A DNA stretch of 64,000 nt, taken from Deroplatys truncata. Taxonomy: Eukaryota; Arthropoda; Insecta; Mantodea; Mantidae. Numbering within the stretch: position 1 is the stretch's first letter; every line of letters begins with the position of its first letter. A model generated the notes under the pieces. That model did not search any database. It was given only the letters and a program-made list of their open reading frames with translations, and was not told where the DNA came from. Where the stretch lies: assembly GCA_030765065.1 (NCBI GenBank), contig CM060983.1, positions 51,706,067 to 51,770,066 on the forward strand, written 5' to 3'. This document shows, piece after piece, positions 22,371-32,800 of the stretch. The translations under genes were made by a program, and so were the position numbers.

Positions 22371-25300
22371 TTAAGCACTGTTTGTAATGGCGTAATGTCC
22401 ATACGCATATGTCGTTATCCCATCCTCAGCAATAATTCTTTTATCATCAAACGGAGTCAATGCAATTTTATTCACTTGCACTGTAGCAAGAGCATGCTTT
22501 CGTGATAGGATCAGACTCATAGGTGTTCTGATGATTTCACAGGTTTTAAGACAGTCTGTATAGCTGTCAAACGAAATGTACTGCTTAATAGCGCTACGTT
22601 TTATACCTTTAATCTTTTTTATCATTGACCCTTGAATATCTAAGGCATACATCTTAGGACGTAGTCCAACAAAGCGTAGGATGATTTTGCTATTAGCCTC
22701 ATCTTTAAATTTTCCCAATACCTTCTTGTTCTGAGAAGAGTAACATATATGGTTGGCAGGGTAATCAGATGTATCGAGATGCTCAAGAAAACGTAGCTTG
22801 TCCTGGTACACATCTTCAGTTGTTACACGATGAATGAACGAATCAGTGTCCATATACATAAGCTTCAGGTTTTCAGCTCCATAATAAGGCAACAAAAAGT
22901 CGTAATGATAGTTATACATTAATGTCTTGGAGATGTCCAACACACTCATACCAATGTATATAGGCTTGTTGAATACAATCTGACGAGAGGCCATATGTAC
23001 AGCAGCTAGATTATCAGCATATATCGTCCTGTCGATAAACGTAGGCTTGGCGATCAGCTTCTCTAGAGTTTTTTCATTGGTCACCAGTCGTATATCCATA
23101 CGGTTACGCAGGTTCTCCATAGTTTTTCCAAACATAGCGTTGTTAAAGAGCTTGTAGAGATCCTTCTCGAAATCATTTGCAGCTTGTTGTCGTAGCCTGT
23201 TGTTAAATTCCACATAAGGTTTCAACCACTGAGACTGTCGGAATTGTAGCACACGATGGATTTTTGTTAGTCGTAGTCCATGACTAAGAGCTTGCTTCAA
23301 AGCCATGTAATGCACTACATACTTCTTTCGAGGTCCAAGATGAGGTATCAGTTTCTTTGTAGATGATTCCAATGGTTTCATACACTCTGGCAGGAAAGGT
23401 AGATCGTTGTGTAGATCGTGAAGTTCAGCAGGATACTCGATGTCGACTTCTAATATGTACCCATGAGGATCATCTTCTTGTAGTGTTTCTAAGTTGATTT
23501 CTTCAGGCGACACCCACTGAAATCCACCAAAAGGAAGGGCGTGACACATTGCCCACCCATATTGGTTATTAGCGTCCTCGTATGTGATAAATTGGGTTGG
23601 TCTCGACGGATCAAACTTATCCATATAAGTGTTATTAGCCTCAGCATACCGATGGGAAACTTGGCATAAACCTCCTCTTATACCTGATTCCACCATGAGT
23701 AGTTGATCATAATCTTGTAACAGCTCCAGTTTAATTTCAGTATACAGTAACATGGCGTCCCATGTAAGACCTGGAGAGGTAAAATAATGGGCAGGATCAA
23801 CTTTGTGTGTTTTAAGGGTTTGCTCTCTGAACGTCTCAAAGACATCAGCTAGGAGAAGTACATCCGAAGTTAAGTAGAGATCGCTGTACTCTCCCAGGTT
23901 TCTCACATTAAACAGCTCCCATACATTTCTAGCATGATCGTAGTCAGTATCAGTAATTTCTTCTTCGTTTAATCTATTGTAGAAGCAGTCCTTAGGAGGC
24001 AAGCAGGTCTCGTTCAGGACATCCCATGACGTAACAAAATCATAGGGAAATACACCCTTACGGGTCATCAACTTCAATTTGTCTTCTCCAAAGTACTTTA
24101 GAGTTTCAGGATACGAGGTTAGATTTTTTACCAACTTATCCAAGCTTGTACTGAGGAATCGGAAGCTATCCACAAATCGAAGCTTTATATCTCCTACATA
24201 CTTGGTGAATGAGATATAGCTTTCTTCAGAGTTAGGAATTACCTCCACACGTTCACTTGTACAACCCAGCTCCTTAACAATGAAATGAGAGTCATATCCG
24301 CTAAGGTTATGCATGAAGACTGGTATATATTTAGGTGTTTTACAGGCTAAATTACATTCATTATGAAGACTTCCACGATATTCACCGCTGATGTGATCAT
24401 GGTCGCGTACTTTATAGTTCTCTTCTGTAAAGGGTTTTCCACACAAGTAGCATGCTGAAGAAGACTCAAAATCCTTTTGCTGTTGTTCCGTAAGTTTCAG
24501 AGGCTTAGCAGATTTGTATATATTACCAATCATTTTTGCAAGAGATGTAAGGTACAGCATAAACTTCTGAGCAGCATCTGCACCACGATACACATAGGGC
24601 TGCTTAGGAAGACCAGTTTCGAGATGTTCAACACTGGATGTAGGCTTCACGTAAACACAGAAGCTCATTGGTGTGTGCTCTTGATAAGGGGTTGTATAGG
24701 AAGTTTCAGGATTGGGTATACACGTATGGCATGGAGTGAGAATACTCTCAAAATCAGCATAGATGACATAAGGTACTTTCAGCATCCTCTCAACATTTTT
24801 AAACTGAACAATTGATTTCTCCTTGGTAGGCATAACTACCCTCGCAACACCATGTTGAATACAGAAGGCTGCATGTTCTTGTAGTTTTTCCTGTCCACTT
24901 CGTCCATATCGATCATCAAAATGTGTAAAGCAGCGCTTACAAGTATAAACCCGTCCATTATGGTTAGTTTTCTGGCGTCGAACGAGTTTCTCAAAATTCT
25001 TTATATACACGTAGTGATGTTTTCCACTGCTGTCATTCAATAGTAGCAAGTCGCGATGTTCAGGTAGTTCAATGTCAGCAACCTTTATTGGATACACTTC
25101 ATGCTTCTCATCCAGCCCGAAAACGTTAATGGATATCTTGTTAAACTTCTCAAATTTAGGTATTTGAGAAAGTGGAGTAGGGTAGGAAACACAGCTGAAG
25201 TCGTACTTATCTTGAAGTTGTTTGTATTTGCTGACGCGTTGAGGCTTGATGCTCACGAATTTGGCCAGTATAGAGTACATGAAACATTTCTCGTCGCTAA

Positions 25301-26024
25301 AGTTCTGGATGTTTATACATGCTTTCCTTGCTTCAACAGCTGAAGGTAGTGGTATGTAGCTACTTCCTCGTAACGGGTTGTACTTGTTGATACGAAGTCG
25401 AACTCCTTCCACAGCAAGCAAAGCCCAGCTGCTACCCTTAAGCTGAGACTCCTCCATTTCAGTCACCAATTTCTTGAATTTCACTTCCATCGTTGCCTCC
25501 AGATCAGTTTCCAGGAAAACAGCTTGATTCCGTGTTTTAAATGTTTTGTCACAGGTTTCTCCAATACTGTTAACAAATCGACACTCAGCCAGCAGATTAA
25601 TTTTAACACTCTTATGAATGCTAAGCTCCTTATGCACAGCCTGGATTATACGTTGTTTTGCCTCTTGCAGATACATATTCAGGTCCTTAGCTGATTCGCA
25701 TCGTATAAAATACGATTTCAATCGTCCTTCGAATGAAGTTTCGTATTCTTTCATATCACAGTCCTCCATTGTTGACAGTAACTGATGTTTAGTTGGCTCC
25801 AATCTTCTTTTCTTCTGAGGGCTGCTTATTTCACATATATCTTCGTGTCGCTGCCCCTTATAACCATCTTTGAAGGTTACATTACAATGTTTACATTTGA
25901 AGAGCTTCTTGCAGCTCATCTCGTGTCTTCTCTTGTCATAACCTCGGAGGAACTTCTTCCCACATTTTCCGCATGCATATCCAGTAGCGCTTGGAATAAT
26001 ATCCTTATACGCTGAGTTATTCAT
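22371..26024 (-). CDS. Protein-primed-type DNA polymerase B with internal endonuclease VII domain (left copy)
   Basis: It would replicate the element's DNA and is likely nuclear. The protein has 1,217 residues. Order of parts: two C2HC-type zinc fingers (C18/C21/H34/C38 and C44/C47/H60/C64), then a region typical of multi-copy arthropod polymerases (about 90-345). A third finger follows (C362/C365/H384/C388), then exonuclease motif I (YADFE, 422-426). An endonuclease VII-like HNH segment spans about 525-561 (C525/C528, DHDH 541-544, C557/C561). Next come exonuclease II (NLSGYD, 573-578) and III (Y717/D721), then the polymerase motifs: GIRGG 781-785, motif A around D817, motif B KLFNNAMFG 958-966 and motif C YMDTDS 1057-1062. 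Polymerase and exonuclease signatures are all present. The start is the first ATG after a TATA/Inr promoter. It is identical in protein sequence to the copy at 29870-33523. The family is known from Polintons and arthropod repeats, and the primer role of a terminal protein is inferred. Confidence 0.9.
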   Translation of the reverse strand: MNNSAYKDIIPSATGYACGKCGKKFLRGYDKRRHEMSCKKLFKCKHCNVTFKDGYKGQRHEDICEISSPQKKRRLEPTKHQLLSTMEDCDMKEYETSFEGRLKSYFIRCESAKDLNMYLQEAKQRIIQAVHKELSIHKSVKINLLAECRFVNSIGETCDKTFKTRNQAVFLETDLEATMEVKFKKLVTEMEESQLKGSSWALLAVEGVRLRINKYNPLRGSSYIPLPSAVEARKACINIQNFSDEKCFMYSILAKFVSIKPQRVSKYKQLQDKYDFSCVSYPTPLSQIPKFEKFNKISINVFGLDEKHEVYPIKVADIELPEHRDLLLLNDSSGKHHYVYIKNFEKLVRRQKTNHNGRVYTCKRCFTHFDDRYGRSGQEKLQEHAAFCIQHGVARVVMPTKEKSIVQFKNVERMLKVPYVIYADFESILTPCHTCIPNPETSYTTPYQEHTPMSFCVYVKPTSSVEHLETGLPKQPYVYRGADAAQKFMLYLTSLAKMIGNIYKSAKPLKLTEQQQKDFESSSACYLCGKPFTEENYKVRDHDHISGEYRGSLHNECNLACKTPKYIPVFMHNLSGYDSHFIVKELGCTSERVEVIPNSEESYISFTKYVGDIKLRFVDSFRFLSTSLDKLVKNLTSYPETLKYFGEDKLKLMTRKGVFPYDFVTSWDVLNETCLPPKDCFYNRLNEEEITDTDYDHARNVWELFNVRNLGEYSDLYLTSDVLLLADVFETFREQTLKTHKVDPAHYFTSPGLTWDAMLLYTEIKLELLQDYDQLLMVESGIRGGLCQVSHRYAEANNTYMDKFDPSRPTQFITYEDANNQYGWAMCHALPFGGFQWVSPEEINLETLQEDDPHGYILEVDIEYPAELHDLHNDLPFLPECMKPLESSTKKLIPHLGPRKKYVVHYMALKQALSHGLRLTKIHRVLQFRQSQWLKPYVEFNNRLRQQAANDFEKDLYKLFNNAMFGKTMENLRNRMDIRLVTNEKTLEKLIAKPTFIDRTIYADNLAAVHMASRQIVFNKPIYIGMSVLDISKTLMYNYHYDFLLPYYGAENLKLMYMDTDSFIHRVTTEDVYQDKLRFLEHLDTSDYPANHICYSSQNKKVLGKFKDEANSKIILRFVGLRPKMYALDIQGSMIKKIKGIKRSAIKQYISFDSYTDCLKTCEIIRTPMSLILSRKHALATVQVNKIALTPFDDKRIIAEDGITTYAYGHYAITNSA

Positions 26025-26157
26025 CTTTATTCTTGATGTAATAACGTATTAATCACTGATCAATTAAATGTAGACCTCTTCACCTTGACACCACTTTAGA
26101 AAGCTGATTATTCTTGGAGAGAACACGATGTTAACACCTCAAGACTAATTAGCGCAA

Positions 26158-26190
26158 TGAACTCCAATGCCCTAGATCACCGTATTTATA
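26158..26190 (-). promoter_or_regulatory. TATA/Inr core promoter of the left polymerase gene
   Basis: On the minus strand TATAAATA occupies 26190-26183, and an insect-type initiator TTCATT places the start at about 26158, 32 bp downstream. This leaves a 133-134-bp leader before the ATG. The spacing is what RNA polymerase II promoters need. The mirror copy is at 29704-29736. Confidence 0.65.
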
Positions 26191-26668
26191 GAGGGAGCAC
26201 GAGCCTTTTAGATCAATCATAAACTCGCTCCATAGCTACCTGTATATGTTTGCTCCACGCGTATTAACCTCACGCCCAGAGTCAGGATGTTTATGACGTC
26301 ACACCCAGAGACAGGATGTCTGGCAGTATCAAACACGTTTAAACTCGTCTCATAACTACCTGCTTATGATGTCACACCAACAAGAGAAGTATTCCCACAC
26401 GTTCATTCAGACATATATTTCAAATTCAAGCCCACCACCACCATCACCACCTATTGTACCAAGGTTAATTCAAGCTTTATTATCACAATACTTAAAAGTG
26501 AAAGCTTAAAAGGAAACCTAGAAGATTTTCCCCCTCATTTACTTAATTATTTCATGTTTTTATTCCCTTTTCAATTCTTCCTTTCCATCTTCTCACAGAA
26601 AGACCATTACATTTCACTACAATCATGAGAAAAGCAATTTTTCCAGAGTTACACAGATTCTAAGCTTC
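26191..26668. other. Promoter-upstream region (left arm)
   Basis: It contains a short direct duplication around GTTTATGACGTCACACCCAG (26275-26320) and CACCACCACC near 26440. No gene is seen. It may hold regulatory sites, since a TGACGTCA core, the CRE/ATF consensus, is present at 26293-26300. Confidence 0.4.
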
Positions 26669-27783
26669 TAAATCGAACCCGGTAATACTTTTAATAAATG
26701 TATTTTAGCTCCCCAATATCAGCATCTACCATTTAATCTTTACTCGAACCTGATATGATCCATAAGCTTGAAGATATATGAAATCACCCTTCGGGATTCG
26801 ATCTAAGTACTTTAAAGTAATTTTTGTCACGATAACGATATTTAAGGACTAGATACTCTGTTTACGTTTACCTTGACATGTCTATCTAAATTAAATTACG
26901 AGTTATTAAATGTTTGCAAGTAAATTTCATTGAATCGGTATTCGAACCCAGAACACCAGGAACAAAATAATTTATAATATTAGTCTGACATGTTAAACAA
27001 AGTTGTATGCAGTTACATCATCGATCTAGGTGATATATTCTAGTGTACAGAGGAAAATTAAGGAAGTCATTAAAAGATGAGGAATCGAACCAAGCACAAC
27101 TGATTGACAATTATATACAGCATTAATCACCCATCATAGAAGCTATCAATCATGCTTTGCTGCACTCCTCTACCTCACTTAGTTCCCGAGATAATGAAAA
27201 TTTAAAAATTAAGGATCGAACCCAGGACGTCAGGTATCTAATTACACATTTACAAGATACTACCTAATATCATAAACGCAATAAAGTTTATTTGGCGTCT
27301 TTATCTTAATTGGTTTAGGAGTTATTAAATTTATAAGTAAATTCCATCGAATCAGTATTCGAACCCAGAACACCAAGAACAAAATAATTTATAATATGAG
27401 TTTGGTATGCTTAAAGGTGCTGTACGTAGTTACAGCATCAATCTAAGTGATATTTTATAGAGTATAGAGTAAAATTAAGGAAGTCATTAAAAAATCGGGA
27501 TTCGAACTAGAGACAACTGATTAAAAATTATATACAGTATTAATTACACATTATAACAGCTATCAAACATGCTTTGGTCCATTCCTCTAGCTTTCTTAGT
27601 TTCCGAGATAATGAAGTTTTTAAAATTAAGGATCGACCCCAGGACACCAGGTACCCAAATATACATTTACAAGCAACTATCTAATAACATTAATGTAATA
27701 AAGTTTATTTGGCGTCTTTATCTTAATTAGTCTCCGAGTTATTAGAAGATGAATTTGTAATCACTCGTAGGATTCGAACCCAG
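26669..27783 (-). repeat. B-box-like motif array (left arm)
   Basis: This is the mirror of 28111-29225. Ten GGTTCGAATCC-like motifs on the minus strand point toward the polymerase gene, mostly 131-144 bp apart. On the plus strand they read as GGATTCGAACCC. Details are given with the right-arm copy. Confidence 0.75.
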
Positions 27784-27911
27784 GCATCCCGGTCAACTTG
27801 GAACAATGTTCTAATGACGCGGCGCATTCCAAAGAATTGATTAGTTTTTATCCCATTGTTCTATCTCTTTTCATTCAGGAGATATAAGCGATTAAACAGT
27901 AGAAATAGAAT

Positions 27912-27982
27912 GGACGGAGCTTGCCGGCATAGATCAAAGAACTTTATCAGATGTCGGCATCTCTCTGTGCGCTCAAACCGGT
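27912..27982. other. 71-bp unique centre of the palindrome
   Basis: This is the only part of the element without a mirror partner. It contains GCCGGCAT near its left third and ATGTCGGCAT further right, a short imperfect inverted pair. It would be the loop of a giant hairpin. No coding potential is visible. Confidence 0.85.
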
Positions 27983-28110
27983 ATTCTATTTCTACTGTTT
28001 AATCGCTTATATCTCCTGAATGAAAAGAGATAGAACAATGGGATAAAAACTAGTCAATTCTTTGGAATGCGCCGCGTCATTAGAACATTGTTCCAAGTTG
28101 ACCGGGATGC

Positions 28111-29225
28111 CTGGGTTCGAATCCTACGAGTGATTACAAATTCATCTTCTAATAACTCGGAGACTAATTAAGATAAAGACGCCAAATAAACTTTATTACA
28201 TTAATGTTATTAGATAGTTGCTTGTAAATGTATATTTGGGTACCTGGTGTCCTGGGTTCGATCCTTAATTTTAAAAACTTCATTATCTCGGAAACTAAGA
28301 AAGCTAGAGGAATGGACCAAAGCATGTTTGATAGCTGTTATAATGTGTAATTAATACTGTATATAATTTTTAATCAGTTGTCTCTAGTTCGAATCCCGAT
28401 TTTTTAATGACTTCCTTAATTTTACTCTATACTCTATAAAATATCACTTAGATTGATGCTGTAACTACGTACAGCACCTTTAAGCATACCAAACTCATAT
28501 TATAAATTATTTTGTTCTTGGTGTTCTGGGTTCGAATACTGATTCGATGGAATTTACTTATAAATTTAATAACTCCTAAACCAATTAAGATAAAGACGCC
28601 AAATAAACTTTATTGCGTTTATGATATTAGGTAGTATCTTGTAAATGTGTAATTAGATACCTGACGTCCTGGGTTCGATCCTTAATTTTTAAATTTTCAT
28701 TATCTCGGGAACTAAGTGAGGTAGAGGAGTGCAGCAAAGCATGATTGATAGCTTCTATGATGGGTGATTAATGCTGTATATAATTGTCAATCAGTTGTGC
28801 TTGGTTCGATTCCTCATCTTTTAATGACTTCCTTAATTTTCCTCTGTACACTAGAATATATCACCTAGATCGATGATGTAACTGCATACAACTTTGTTTA
28901 ACATGTCAGACTAATATTATAAATTATTTTGTTCCTGGTGTTCTGGGTTCGAATACCGATTCAATGAAATTTACTTGCAAACATTTAATAACTCGTAATT
29001 TAATTTAGATAGACATGTCAAGGTAAACGTAAACAGAGTATCTAGTCCTTAAATATCGTTATCGTGACAAAAATTACTTTAAAGTACTTAGATCGAATCC
29101 CGAAGGGTGATTTCATATATCTTCAAGCTTATGGATCATATCAGGTTCGAGTAAAGATTAAATGGTAGATGCTGATATTGGGGAGCTAAAATACATTTAT
29201 TAAAAGTATTACCGGGTTCGATTTA
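28111..29225 (+). repeat. B-box-like motif array, ~140-bp period (right arm)
   Basis: Motifs start at 28114, 28255, 28386, 28529, 28672, 28803, 28946, 29090, 29144 and 29215. The first matches the tRNA internal promoter B box GGTTCGANTCC exactly, and the others differ by one to a few bases. Steps are 141, 131, 143, 143, 131, 143 and 144 bp, then 54 and 71. The intervening DNA also repeats: units 1, 4 and 7 resemble each other, as do 2 and 5, and 3 and 6, giving a higher-order unit of about 416 bp. All motifs point toward the polymerase gene. No full tRNA cloverleaf or clear A box was found. They could be TFIIIC-binding sites, tRNA-derived tandem repeats or iterons. Confidence 0.75.
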
Positions 29226-29703
29226 GAAGCTTAGAATCTGTGTAACTCTGGAAAAATTGCTTTTCTCATGATTGTAGTGAAATGTAATGGTCTTTCTGTG
29301 AGAAGATGGAAAGGAAGAATTGAAAAGGGAATAAAAACATGAAATAATTAAGTAAATGAGGGGGAAAATCTTCTAGGTTTCCTTTTAAGCTTTCACTTTT
29401 AAGTATTGTGATAATAAAGCTTGAATTAACCTTGGTACAATAGGTGGTGATGGTGGTGGTGGGCTTGAATTTGAAATATATGTCTGAATGAACGTGTGGG
29501 AATACTTCTCTTGTTGGTGTGACATCATAAGCAGGTAGTTATGAGACGAGTTTAAACGTGTTTGATACTGCCAGACATCCTGTCTCTGGGTGTGACGTCA
29601 TAAACATCCTGACTCTGGGCGTGAGGTTAATACGCGTGGAGCAAACATATACAGGTAGCTATGGAGCGAGTTTATGATTGATCTAAAAGGCTCGTGCTCC
29701 CTC
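29226..29703. other. Promoter-upstream region (right arm)
   Basis: Mirror of 26191-26668. It includes a TGACGTCA element at 29594-29601, about 140 bp before the inferred transcription start. Confidence 0.4.
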
Positions 29704-29736
29704 TATAAATACGGTGATCTAGGGCATTGGAGTTCA
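29704..29736 (+). promoter_or_regulatory. TATA/Inr core promoter of the right polymerase gene
   Basis: TATAAATA at 29704-29711 and an insect-type initiator TTCATT at 29733-29738 give a predicted start at A29736, 32 bp downstream. The leader to the ATG at 29870 is 134 bp. Confidence 0.65.
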
Positions 29737-29869
29737 TTGCGCTAATTAGTCTTGAGGTGTTAACATCGTGTTCTCTCCAAGAATAATCAGCTTTCTAAAG
29801 TGGTGTCAAGGTGAAGAGGTCTACATTTAATTGATCAGTGATTAATACGTTATTACATCAAGAATAAAG

Positions 29870-32800
29870 ATGAATAACTCAGCGTATAAGGATATTATTC
29901 CAAGCGCTACTGGATATGCATGCGGAAAATGTGGGAAGAAGTTCCTCCGAGGTTATGACAAGAGAAGACACGAGATGAGCTGCAAGAAGCTCTTCAAATG
30001 TAAACATTGTAATGTAACCTTCAAAGATGGTTATAAGGGGCAGCGACACGAAGATATATGTGAAATAAGCAGCCCTCAGAAGAAAAGAAGATTGGAGCCA
30101 ACTAAACATCAGTTACTGTCAACAATGGAGGACTGTGATATGAAAGAATACGAAACTTCATTCGAAGGACGATTGAAATCGTATTTTATACGATGCGAAT
30201 CAGCTAAGGACCTGAATATGTATCTGCAAGAGGCAAAACAACGTATAATCCAGGCTGTGCATAAGGAGCTTAGCATTCATAAGAGTGTTAAAATTAATCT
30301 GCTGGCTGAGTGTCGATTTGTTAACAGTATTGGAGAAACCTGTGACAAAACATTTAAAACACGGAATCAAGCTGTTTTCCTGGAAACTGATCTGGAGGCA
30401 ACGATGGAAGTGAAATTCAAGAAATTGGTGACTGAAATGGAGGAGTCTCAGCTTAAGGGTAGCAGCTGGGCTTTGCTTGCTGTGGAAGGAGTTCGACTTC
30501 GTATCAACAAGTACAACCCGTTACGAGGAAGTAGCTACATACCACTACCTTCAGCTGTTGAAGCAAGGAAAGCATGTATAAACATCCAGAACTTTAGCGA
30601 CGAGAAATGTTTCATGTACTCTATACTGGCCAAATTCGTGAGCATCAAGCCTCAACGCGTCAGCAAATACAAACAACTTCAAGATAAGTACGACTTCAGC
30701 TGTGTTTCCTACCCTACTCCACTTTCTCAAATACCTAAATTTGAGAAGTTTAACAAGATATCCATTAACGTTTTCGGGCTGGATGAGAAGCATGAAGTGT
30801 ATCCAATAAAGGTTGCTGACATTGAACTACCTGAACATCGCGACTTGCTACTATTGAATGACAGCAGTGGAAAACATCACTACGTGTATATAAAGAATTT
30901 TGAGAAACTCGTTCGACGCCAGAAAACTAACCATAATGGACGGGTTTATACTTGTAAGCGCTGCTTTACACATTTTGATGATCGATATGGACGAAGTGGA
31001 CAGGAAAAACTACAAGAACATGCAGCCTTCTGTATTCAACATGGTGTTGCGAGGGTAGTTATGCCTACCAAGGAGAAATCAATTGTTCAGTTTAAAAATG
31101 TTGAGAGGATGCTGAAAGTACCTTATGTCATCTATGCTGATTTTGAGAGTATTCTCACTCCATGCCATACGTGTATACCCAATCCTGAAACTTCCTATAC
31201 AACCCCTTATCAAGAGCACACACCAATGAGCTTCTGTGTTTACGTGAAGCCTACATCCAGTGTTGAACATCTCGAAACTGGTCTTCCTAAGCAGCCCTAT
31301 GTGTATCGTGGTGCAGATGCTGCTCAGAAGTTTATGCTGTACCTTACATCTCTTGCAAAAATGATTGGTAATATATACAAATCTGCTAAGCCTCTGAAAC
31401 TTACGGAACAACAGCAAAAGGATTTTGAGTCTTCTTCAGCATGCTACTTGTGTGGAAAACCCTTTACAGAAGAGAACTATAAAGTACGCGACCATGATCA
31501 CATCAGCGGTGAATATCGTGGAAGTCTTCATAATGAATGTAATTTAGCCTGTAAAACACCTAAATATATACCAGTCTTCATGCATAACCTTAGCGGATAT
31601 GACTCTCATTTCATTGTTAAGGAGCTGGGTTGTACAAGTGAACGTGTGGAGGTAATTCCTAACTCTGAAGAAAGCTATATCTCATTCACCAAGTATGTAG
31701 GAGATATAAAGCTTCGATTTGTGGATAGCTTCCGATTCCTCAGTACAAGCTTGGATAAGTTGGTAAAAAATCTAACCTCGTATCCTGAAACTCTAAAGTA
31801 CTTTGGAGAAGACAAATTGAAGTTGATGACCCGTAAGGGTGTATTTCCCTATGATTTTGTTACGTCATGGGATGTCCTGAACGAGACCTGCTTGCCTCCT
31901 AAGGACTGCTTCTACAATAGATTAAACGAAGAAGAAATTACTGATACTGACTACGATCATGCTAGAAATGTATGGGAGCTGTTTAATGTGAGAAACCTGG
32001 GAGAGTACAGCGATCTCTACTTAACTTCGGATGTACTTCTCCTAGCTGATGTCTTTGAGACGTTCAGAGAGCAAACCCTTAAAACACACAAAGTTGATCC
32101 TGCCCATTATTTTACCTCTCCAGGTCTTACATGGGACGCCATGTTACTGTATACTGAAATTAAACTGGAGCTGTTACAAGATTATGATCAACTACTCATG
32201 GTGGAATCAGGTATAAGAGGAGGTTTATGCCAAGTTTCCCATCGGTATGCTGAGGCTAATAACACTTATATGGATAAGTTTGATCCGTCGAGACCAACCC
32301 AATTTATCACATACGAGGACGCTAATAACCAATATGGGTGGGCAATGTGTCACGCCCTTCCTTTTGGTGGATTTCAGTGGGTGTCGCCTGAAGAAATCAA
32401 CTTAGAAACACTACAAGAAGATGATCCTCATGGGTACATATTAGAAGTCGACATCGAGTATCCTGCTGAACTTCACGATCTACACAACGATCTACCTTTC
32501 CTGCCAGAGTGTATGAAACCATTGGAATCATCTACAAAGAAACTGATACCTCATCTTGGACCTCGAAAGAAGTATGTAGTGCATTACATGGCTTTGAAGC
32601 AAGCTCTTAGTCATGGACTACGACTAACAAAAATCCATCGTGTGCTACAATTCCGACAGTCTCAGTGGTTGAAACCTTATGTGGAATTTAACAACAGGCT
32701 ACGACAACAAGCTGCAAATGATTTCGAGAAGGATCTCTACAAGCTCTTTAACAACGCTATGTTTGGAAAAACTATGGAGAACCTGCGTAACCGTATGGAT

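Larger units (their letters stand above)
19005..27911 (+). repeat. Left inverted arm (8,907 bp)
   Basis: Every base x pairs with 55894-x in the right arm. Both gene starts, both gene ends and both outer ends obey this relation exactly, so there is no net insertion or deletion between the arms. In the stretches compared by eye I saw a single mismatch, close to the inner end. Confidence 0.95.

Noticed and set aside
24477-24815. Frames of 76-112 codons opposite the polymerase gene (and mirror copies at 31079-31417, 30551-30793, 29879-30109)
   Set aside because: They lie wholly antisense to the polymerase gene, carry no motif, and are explained as shadows of its codon usage.
28111-29225. A tandem cluster of real tRNA genes
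   Set aside because: Only the B-box/T-loop part is recognisable. I found no A box, acceptor pairing or anticodon arm in the units.
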